6,443 nt of DNA from an uncultured Slackia sp. (lineage in GTDB: Bacteria > Actinomycetota > Coriobacteriia > Coriobacteriales > Eggerthellaceae), in contig CALBLG010000055.1 in NCBI GenBank assembly GCA_937895975.1, forward strand, positions 1 to 6,443. Reading direction: 5' to 3'. Below the pieces are notes generated by a model, which saw only the letters and a list, made by a program, of their open reading frames with translations, had not been told where the DNA came from and did no database searches. This document shows, piece by piece, positions 1-4,638 of the stretch. Positions within the stretch are counted from its first letter, which is position 1. Each line of letters begins with the position of its first letter. A program made the translations under genes and the position numbers.

Positions 1-109
1 CTACGGCCAGCACAACCCGCACGTGCGCTTCGACGAGAACGCGCTGCCGATGTCGTGCGCGCTGTACGCGTCCGTCGCGGCGAACTGGCTCGCCGACAAC
101 GCCGAGTAG
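1..109 (+). CDS. C-terminal end of M20-family amidohydrolase/peptidase (partial)
   Basis: The reading frame starting at base 2 encodes the last 35 residues of a protein and stops at TAG 107-109; the rest lies upstream of the window. The tail contains HNPHVRFDENALPM followed by a helix (CALYASVAANWLADNAE). This matches the end of M20-family metal-dependent amidohydrolases (hippurate, aminoacyl or aminobenzoyl-glutamate hydrolase type), where an H-[SN]-P-x-[FY]-D-x-[ND]-E-x-L-P motif supplies the last metal-binding histidine and is followed by a closing helix. Such enzymes hydrolyse N-acyl amino acids or related amides in the cytoplasm. With only 35 residues the substrate class cannot be told. 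It ends 150 bases before the next gene, with a hairpin between, so it is probably a separate transcription unit. If it cleaves N-acyl amino acids, its closeness to a GH3-type amide-forming enzyme would be notable, but that is speculation. Confidence 0.6.
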   Translation, partial: YGQHNPHVRFDENALPMSCALYASVAANWLADNAE

Positions 110-128
110 CAGAGAGACTTAGGCTCCG

Positions 129-159
129 CTGGGCCAAGGAGGCTATCCCCTTGGCCCAG
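129..159 (+). terminator. Strong hairpin after the amidohydrolase gene
   Basis: CTGGGCCAAGG (129-139) pairs perfectly with CCTTGGCCCAG (149-159): 11 bp around a 9-base loop, starting 20 bases after the stop codon. The position fits a transcription terminator, but the bases that follow are C-rich rather than a T tract, so it is not a classic intrinsic terminator. It may act together with the second, T-flanked hairpin at 175-197, or it may only protect the 3' end of the mRNA. Confidence 0.45.
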
Positions 160-174
160 GCCGCCCTCCCCCGC

Positions 175-202
175 AAGTGTCATTTTTGGCACTTTTTGGC
201 AC
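175..202 (+). promoter_or_regulatory. Tandem TTTTTGGCAC repeat / small hairpin with T tract
   Basis: The decamer TTTTTGGCAC occurs twice back to back (183-192 and 193-202). The first copy also forms a dyad with the preceding bases: AAGTGTCA (175-182) and TGGCACTT (187-194) can pair over 8 bp with one G-U wobble around a TTTT loop, and three more T residues follow. Two readings are possible. It could be a weak intrinsic terminator for the upstream gene. Or it could be a regulator-binding site: it ends 22 bases before the candidate -10 box at 225-230, in the -35/-50 zone of that promoter, and one-turn-spaced direct repeats there would suit an activator. The sequence does not decide between them. 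Confidence 0.4.
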
Positions 203-224
203 CCCCATGTTCCACGAATTCCCA

Positions 225-230
225 TACAAT
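225..230 (+). promoter_or_regulatory. Candidate -10 box (TACAAT) for the phosphatase-led operon
   Basis: TACAAT matches the TATAAT consensus at five of six positions and sits in a locally AT-rich patch 29 bases before the start codon at 260, giving a short leader. No -35 box is present at 16-18 base spacing (that region is CCCCCA); the nearest TTGGCA, at 196-201, is 23 bases away, which is too far. If this is the promoter it probably needs an activator or an alternative sigma factor. Confidence 0.35.
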
Positions 231-259
231 AAAGGGGCAATTCACGCAGGGGGACCATT

Positions 260-2428
260 ATGACGAAACAGGCTGCACTTCGACGCACACGCGACATCGC
301 CGCGATATTCGTCGGCTGTTTCTCCCTGTATTTCGTGGTGCTCGAAGCGTTTTATGCCATCCCCGCGTGCAATACCTCCTGCCCCATGCGCCCTGCCGCG
401 GGCATAAGCCCCACGTTGGGGCTGTTCTTCGGGGCGCCGGGCATTCTTGGCTGCTCGGCCGCGAACATGGCATCCGATTTCATCCATGGCGAACCCATCG
501 ATATGCTGGTGCCGTATTTCCTGGTGCAGGTAATCTACAATGCCATCCCCTACTGCGCGTGGTATTTCGTCTTCCGCAAAAACCCTAACCCCTACCCGAG
601 GTTCTCATCGGCCGGCAAAACGGGCCTGTTCCTAGTTTTAGCCCTCGTCGATTCACTTGTGACCTGCGGAATTCTTACCGCTATGGATTCCACGATTGCC
701 GAGCCGTTCCGTTTTTGGTCGAACTGCATGCTCAACGACATGCTGTTCACGTTTTATTTGGGCATGCCACTTCTGCGCGCGCTTGAGGCCAGCCCATTTA
801 CACCCCGCCCTCCCCAGAATATCCGCGTGCCCTATGTGAAGCAGGCCAATTCCATGACGCAACGCCTGCTGATGATTTTCGTCGTGGTGGCCACCGCCGT
901 CATGGTGGTGCTCGTCGGCGCAACGCTGTTCATCGCGCATATTCCCGACACAGGAGAGGCGATTCGGTTCACCTATCTGTGCGCGGCGATTTTCACCGTC
1001 ACCGTGCTGGCGCCGATGCTTGCGTTCATGCATTTCGTCGAGAAAAAAATCACGCTGCCGGTAGAGCGGCTTACCGAATCGGCCAATGAATTCCTGGATA
1101 CGCTGCGCGACCGCGGACAAGGCGCGCCGTGCGACGTCGAGGTATGCGAAAACGGCATTGCCGTAGAAAACGAGATGCGCGAACTGTTCGATGCGACGAA
1201 CGCCATGCGCCACGACCTGCTCGGATACATCGACCAGCTGAACGCCGCCGCAACCGAACGCGAGCGCGCCGCAACCGAACTCGACATCGCCCGACGCATC
1301 CAAATGGGCGCCGTGCCGTGCGACTTCACCGAAATCACAAAGCGCTTTGGCCTTGAGGCCGACGCGGTGATGCATGCCGCGCGCGAAGTGGGCGGCGACT
1401 TCTACGACGTGTTCCAGGCCGACGAACGCGAGGTTGCCTTCGTCATCGGCGACGTATCGGGCAAAGGCGTGCCGGCCGCGCTGTTCATGATGCGCGCGCA
1501 AAGCCTCATCAAACAGCACATTCTCACCAGCGCCAACCTTGGCGAAGCCTTCACGCGCGCCAATGCCGCGCTGTGCGAGGGCAACGATGCCATGCTGTTC
1601 GTTACCGCGTTCGCCTGCGTGGTGAATGCCGAAACGGGGCTTGTGCGAACGGTCAACGCGGGGCACAACCCCCCATCGGCGAGGCTCGCAGGCGTGCGCG
1701 ACTACTTGAAATGCAAACCGGGCCTGGTATTGGGCGCCATGGACGGCGTACGGTACCGCGAGGCGGAGCTTCAGTTGTCGCCAGGCGATGCCATCATGCT
1801 GTACACCGATGGCGTGACCGAGGCATTCAACGCGACCGACGAGCTATTCGGCGAGCAGCGCCTGCAGCGCGAGCTCGAGCGATGCGACAGACGCGAAATT
1901 GAACGTCCCGCGCATTTCATCGAGCAGAAGGTGCTGGCGTTTTCCGCCGGCGTGCCGCAATCGGACGACATCACCGCGCTATCGTTCTCGTGGCACCCCT
2001 ACCAAAGCGTCGTAGAGTTTCCGCCCGAAGACGAGCAGCTCGACCGCCTGTTCGAGTTCCTGAAGGGCGTCTGCGACCGCGAGCACGCAACGCCCAAGGC
2101 ACTCAACGATTTGATGCTGGTGTGCGAAGAGATGTTCGTGAACGTGTGCCATTATGGCTTCCCCGAAAGCGCGCGGCGCATGCCGGTTTCCTTCGAGGCG
2201 CAGGTCGACGAGGCAAGCCGCATGTTGACGCTTACCATGCGCGACGCGGGCGAGCCGTACAACCCGCTAGAATACCAACCCAAGAAAGTGGTTGCGGGCG
2301 TCGACCACCGCATCGGCGGCCTGGGCATTCTTTTGATGAAAGAAAACCTCGACGACGTGTCGTACGAATATGCAGGCGGACGCAACGTGTTGCACATGAA
2401 GAAGAACCTCGACGCCCTACGCGAATGA
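260..2428 (+). CDS. Membrane-bound SpoIIE/RsbU-type PP2C phosphatase with C-terminal RsbW-like ATPase domain
   Basis: 722 residues; start chosen because AGGGGG at 248-253 lies six bases before ATG 260. The N-terminus has about seven hydrophobic segments (near residues 11-34, 48-72, 82-105, 121-142, 152-176, 203-228, 237-261), then a HAMP-like stretch from about 262 (KKITLPVERL) and a coiled-coil linker ending in ERAATELDIARRIQ (335-348), the usual lead-in to SpoIIE phosphatases. The PP2C domain (about 350-578) keeps its metal-binding aspartates: GGDFYD (378-383), GDVSGKG (397-403), NAGHNPP (466-472), YTDGVTEA (515-522), QSDD (567-570). The HATPase_c domain (about 585-720) has the N box EEMFVN (E624, N628), RDAGEPYNPLEY (661-672) and GGLG (686-689). 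Family role: such phosphatases dephosphorylate a STAS antagonist and RsbW-type domains phosphorylate it, so this protein may do both at the membrane; the likely partner is the STAS protein encoded next. The signal sensed by the membrane part is unknown. Confidence 0.9.
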   Translation: MTKQAALRRTRDIAAIFVGCFSLYFVVLEAFYAIPACNTSCPMRPAAGISPTLGLFFGAPGILGCSAANMASDFIHGEPIDMLVPYFLVQVIYNAIPYCAWYFVFRKNPNPYPRFSSAGKTGLFLVLALVDSLVTCGILTAMDSTIAEPFRFWSNCMLNDMLFTFYLGMPLLRALEASPFTPRPPQNIRVPYVKQANSMTQRLLMIFVVVATAVMVVLVGATLFIAHIPDTGEAIRFTYLCAAIFTVTVLAPMLAFMHFVEKKITLPVERLTESANEFLDTLRDRGQGAPCDVEVCENGIAVENEMRELFDATNAMRHDLLGYIDQLNAAATERERAATELDIARRIQMGAVPCDFTEITKRFGLEADAVMHAAREVGGDFYDVFQADEREVAFVIGDVSGKGVPAALFMMRAQSLIKQHILTSANLGEAFTRANAALCEGNDAMLFVTAFACVVNAETGLVRTVNAGHNPPSARLAGVRDYLKCKPGLVLGAMDGVRYREAELQLSPGDAIMLYTDGVTEAFNATDELFGEQRLQRELERCDRREIERPAHFIEQKVLAFSAGVPQSDDITALSFSWHPYQSVVEFPPEDEQLDRLFEFLKGVCDREHATPKALNDLMLVCEEMFVNVCHYGFPESARRMPVSFEAQVDEASRMLTLTMRDAGEPYNPLEYQPKKVVAGVDHRIGGLGILLMKENLDDVSYEYAGGRNVLHMKKNLDALRE

Positions 2429-2438
2429 ACGCAATTGC

Positions 2439-2464
2439 AAGTGGGACATGGGACTGTCCCACTT
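2439..2464 (+). repeat. Palindromic repeat, first copy (AAGTGGGACA...TGTCCCACTT)
   Basis: A perfect 10-bp inverted repeat: AAGTGGGACA (2439-2448) and TGTCCCACTT (2455-2464) around a TGGGAC loop. It begins 11 bases after the phosphatase stop codon. The GGGAC unit occurs again in the loop. Elements of this shape are REP-like repeats scattered between genes in several GC-rich genomes; that statement is from memory. In RNA it would form a stable hairpin between the phosphatase and STAS coding regions. Confidence 0.65.
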
Positions 2465-2477
2465 CACACTTTCTCTC

Positions 2478-2515
2478 GGCCCGCGGGACGGGGGCAGTCC
2501 CCTGTCCCACGGGCC
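2478..2515 (+). repeat. Palindromic repeat, second, longer copy (GGGAC...GTCCC type)
   Basis: GGCCCG (2478-2483) pairs with CGGGCC (2510-2515), then after one C/A mismatch GGGAC (2485-2489) pairs with GTCCC (2504-2508), then a G-T wobble and GGGG (2491-2494) with CCCC (2499-2502), closing on a CAGT loop. That is about 16 base pairs in a 38-base element. It shares TGTCCCAC (2503-2510) with the first copy, so the two belong to one repeat family. No T tract follows, so readthrough into the STAS gene is plausible; the pair may set the relative level of the downstream genes or stabilise the upstream message. Confidence 0.65.
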
Positions 2516-2545
2516 CCAAGCTCATTCAACAAGCAACCCCTTAAT

Positions 2546-2553
2546 AGAAAGGA
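2546..2553 (+). promoter_or_regulatory. Ribosome binding site that sets the STAS gene start
   Basis: AGAAAGGA lies five bases before ATG 2559. An in-frame ATG at 2448 would extend the protein by 37 residues, but that extension is translated from the two palindromes and has no such site, so the start at 2559 is preferred. Confidence 0.7.
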
Positions 2554-2558
2554 CAACC

Positions 2559-2861
2559 ATGGAAATCAGCGTAAACAAAGCAGGCGAAAAGCTGGCCGTC
2601 GTACTCGAAGGCCGTCTGGACACCAACACCTCGCCCGAGCTCGAGTCTTCGCTTAAAGCGAACCTCGAAGGCGTCACCGACCTGGTCATCGACCTGTCGG
2701 CCGTGCAGTACGTCTCGAGCGCGGGCCTGCGCGTCATCCTGTTCGCGCAAAAGGAAATGACGAAGGCCGCCGGCACGCTGAAAGTGCTGCATCCCAACGA
2801 CTACATCATGGATGTGTTCGAGGCAACGGGCTTCACCGACATCATCGACATCGAGCGCTAG
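2559..2861 (+). CDS. STAS-domain anti-sigma-factor antagonist (SpoIIAA/RsbV type)
   Basis: A 100-residue single-domain protein, the usual length for the family. It shows the STAS pattern: beta strand with LAVVLEGRLDTNTSPELE (12-29), LVIDLSAVQYVSSAGLRVIL (42-61) and the closing strand-helix region to residue 100. In SpoIIAA the phosphorylated serine (S58) lies two residues before the glycine of the SSGL motif; the equivalent here is S54 in SSAGLR (53-58). Family knowledge: the unphosphorylated form binds the HATPase kinase and frees that kinase's target; phosphorylation turns it off and a SpoIIE-type phosphatase restores it. The phosphatase encoded upstream and two HATPase domains, one in that protein and one at the end of the downstream MATE protein, are the obvious partners. 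Its stop codon overlaps the ribosome binding site of the next gene, so the two are probably translationally coupled. The cognate sigma factor, if any, is not in the window. Confidence 0.92.
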   Translation: MEISVNKAGEKLAVVLEGRLDTNTSPELESSLKANLEGVTDLVIDLSAVQYVSSAGLRVILFAQKEMTKAAGTLKVLHPNDYIMDVFEATGFTDIIDIER

Positions 2862-2865
2862 GAGG
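2860..2865 (+). promoter_or_regulatory. Shine-Dalgarno of the GH3 gene overlapping the STAS stop codon
   Basis: A full AGGAGG spans 2860-2865, using the last two bases of the STAS TAG stop (2859-2861), five bases before ATG 2871. This arrangement indicates coupled translation of the STAS and GH3 proteins and fixes the GH3 start. Confidence 0.85.
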
Positions 2866-2870
2866 CCGCC

Positions 2871-4586
2871 ATGTCCCACGATACCACAGAGGCGCAGCAG
2901 CTGCCCGACGTCGCCACGCTCACCCACATGATGTGGGAAACGCAGCTGGCAAACGGCAAAAAGGTGAAGGCCGAAGTCGACGCCGACTGCGAGCACGCAC
3001 GCGAAGTGCAGGAAGCAATGCTGTTCGACCTGCTGGCCAAAAACGCCAACACGCCATACGGCCTTGAGCACGGCTTCGCCAGCATCAAAACCGTCGACGA
3101 CTTCAAGCGCGCCTGCCCGCCTTCAACGTACGACGACTACGCGGGCTATATCTACGAGGTCATGGAGCACGGCACCGATGGCGTGGTGACCGCAGGACAC
3201 ATTGACCACTTCTCCGAAACGTCGGGCACCATGGGCAACCCCAAGGGCATTCCCTATACCGCCGAAATGGAAACGGCGCTCTATGGCTACGGCAACGACT
3301 ACGCCATAGCGCTAGTCGACCGCGATTTGGGACCCGTGCTTGCAGAGGGCCGCAAGTTCTCGATGATGGAATGCCATCTGAAGACGTTGAAAGGCGGCGC
3401 CACATTCGGCGCGCTGTCGTCGAAGGGCGTGATGGGCTACAAGCAAATCCTGCCCGCGCTTACCACGAGCCCTGAAGAGGCCGTATTCTCGAAAAACGGC
3501 ACCGACACGCGCTACCTTCATGCGCGCTTCCTGCTGCAGGCACGCGACTGCCGCCTGTTCACGTCAGTGTTCATGTCCAGCCTGCTCGATATGATGCGCT
3601 ACATTGAAGACAACTGGCCCATGCTGGTGCACGACATCGAGACCGGCACCGTGGACGAATCGGTTCAGCTGCTCGACGAAGACCGCGCCACACTGCTGCC
3701 GAAGCTTTCGCCCATGCCCGATCGCGCCGCCGAACTGCGCGCCGCATTCGAAGAAGGCTTCGACACGCCCATCATGCAGCGCATCTGGCCCGACGCGAAG
3801 CTGCTGTGGACGGTAGCCGGCGCGGGGTTTGCACCCTACACCGAGCGCATGCGCCGCTATTCGGGCGACCTGCCCATCAATTACGCCGGCTATTCCGCAT
3901 CGGAAGGCCTGTTCTCGGTGCCCGTGGCTATCGACGACGCACGCAGCGTGCTTCTGCCGCGCAACGCGTATTACGAATTCCTCCCGCTGGGCGAAACCGA
4001 TTACGCCAAAACCATCGGCGTAGAGGATTTGAAGGAAGGCCAAAGCTACGAAATCATCGTCACCACGCGCGGCGGCTTCTATCGCTATCTCATGCGCGAC
4101 GCCATCAAATGCGTGGGACACAAGGGAACCATGCCGTTGATGGAATTTCTGTTCCGCATCGACCAGACAGTAAACATCGCGGGCGAGAAAACCACCGAGC
4201 TCGTGCTGCGCAATGCCGCCGACCGCGTGGCGAATCGCATGGGGCTCGATTTGGTCGATTTCAGCTGCCACCCCAGCGTTGACGTGCAGCCCCCGCGCTA
4301 CGAGATGCTCTACGAATTCCATGGCACAAACCCAGAAGCCATCGACCGCGACGAGCTTTCGCGCATCACCGACGAGGAAATTCGGGCGGGCAACTACGAC
4401 ATGGCTTACATGACCGAAGACGGCACGTTCCAGCCGGCCGTGGCGCACGTGCTGCAGCCCGAAACGAACCTTCTATGGCGCGACATGCGCGTGATGAAGG
4501 GCGCGGCGCCGAACCAGATAAAACCGGTGCATGTGCTCGACAACGAGCAAAAGCGCCGCTTCTTCTTCGCGCTAATCGAACGATAG
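2871..4586 (+). CDS. GH3-family acyl-adenylating enzyme (acyl acid amido synthetase-like)
   Basis: 571 residues, the length typical of GH3 proteins, with the family signatures in order. The early FKRACPPSTYDDYAGYI (78-94) matches the conserved P-x-x-x-Y-x-D-Y region. Nucleotide motif I is FSETSGTMGNPKGIPYT (114-130), motif II is YAGYSASEG (338-346), YYEFLP is at 367-372, and motif III GFYRYLMRDAIKCVG is at 401-415. The family tail PNQIKPVHVL is at 547-556. GH3 enzymes belong to the ANL adenylating superfamily; plant members activate acyl acids such as jasmonate or indole-acetate with ATP and join them to amino acids. Bacterial members are common but mostly uncharacterised, so neither the acid nor the acceptor can be named. 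No signal peptide or membrane helix is evident, so it should be cytosolic. It is translationally coupled to the STAS gene and lies 52 bases before the exporter gene, suggesting that its product or activity is tied to the partner switch. One oddity is R409 where relatives usually have glycine before the motif III aspartate. Confidence 0.85.
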   Translation: MSHDTTEAQQLPDVATLTHMMWETQLANGKKVKAEVDADCEHAREVQEAMLFDLLAKNANTPYGLEHGFASIKTVDDFKRACPPSTYDDYAGYIYEVMEHGTDGVVTAGHIDHFSETSGTMGNPKGIPYTAEMETALYGYGNDYAIALVDRDLGPVLAEGRKFSMMECHLKTLKGGATFGALSSKGVMGYKQILPALTTSPEEAVFSKNGTDTRYLHARFLLQARDCRLFTSVFMSSLLDMMRYIEDNWPMLVHDIETGTVDESVQLLDEDRATLLPKLSPMPDRAAELRAAFEEGFDTPIMQRIWPDAKLLWTVAGAGFAPYTERMRRYSGDLPINYAGYSASEGLFSVPVAIDDARSVLLPRNAYYEFLPLGETDYAKTIGVEDLKEGQSYEIIVTTRGGFYRYLMRDAIKCVGHKGTMPLMEFLFRIDQTVNIAGEKTTELVLRNAADRVANRMGLDLVDFSCHPSVDVQPPRYEMLYEFHGTNPEAIDRDELSRITDEEIRAGNYDMAYMTEDGTFQPAVAHVLQPETNLLWRDMRVMKGAAPNQIKPVHVLDNEQKRRFFFALIER

Positions 4587-4593
4587 AACAACT

Positions 4594-4626
4594 TGGGCGC
4601 GCGGCTTGGCCGTCGCGCCCATATTT
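4594..4626 (+). terminator. Terminator-like hairpin between the GH3 and MATE genes
   Basis: TGGGCGCGCGGC (4594-4605) pairs with GCCG (4609-4612) and, after one bulged T at 4613, with CGCGCCCA (4614-4621): 12 bp, a 3-base loop, then TATTT (4622-4626). The shape suits an intrinsic terminator with a short, broken T tract. Because it fills most of the 52-base gap and the next ribosome binding site starts two bases later (4628), it may be a leaky terminator that lowers exporter expression relative to the GH3 enzyme, or a 3' end stabiliser. Confidence 0.5.
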
Positions 4627-4638
4627 CGGGAGACGCCC

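Noticed and set aside
196..201. TTGGCA as a -35 box for the TACAAT at 225
   Set aside because: The 23-base spacing is well outside the 16-18 bases that sigma-70-type promoters use.
129..202. Riboswitch or small RNA in the first intergenic region
   Set aside because: Only two simple hairpins are visible; there is no conserved riboswitch core that I can recognise, and the region lies upstream of the likely transcription start.
55..588. Plus-strand frame of 177 codons spanning the first intergenic region
   Set aside because: It runs through the hairpin and promoter region and overlaps the phosphatase gene out of frame; the product has no recognisable features.
653..1666. Long open frame on the minus strand (337 codons) opposite the phosphatase gene
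   Set aside because: It lies wholly inside a gene with clear PP2C motifs, its product is rich in His, Arg and Gly with no recognisable domain, and it is what GC-rich codon bias produces on the opposite strand.
2448..2558. Upstream in-frame ATG for the STAS gene
   Set aside because: The extra 37 residues are translated from the two palindromic repeats, no ribosome binding site precedes 2448, and a good one precedes 2559, which gives the normal STAS length.
3564..4448. Long open frame on the minus strand (294 codons) opposite the GH3 gene
   Set aside because: It is a composition shadow of the GH3 coding sequence; no family motifs are visible and no separate function is suggested.
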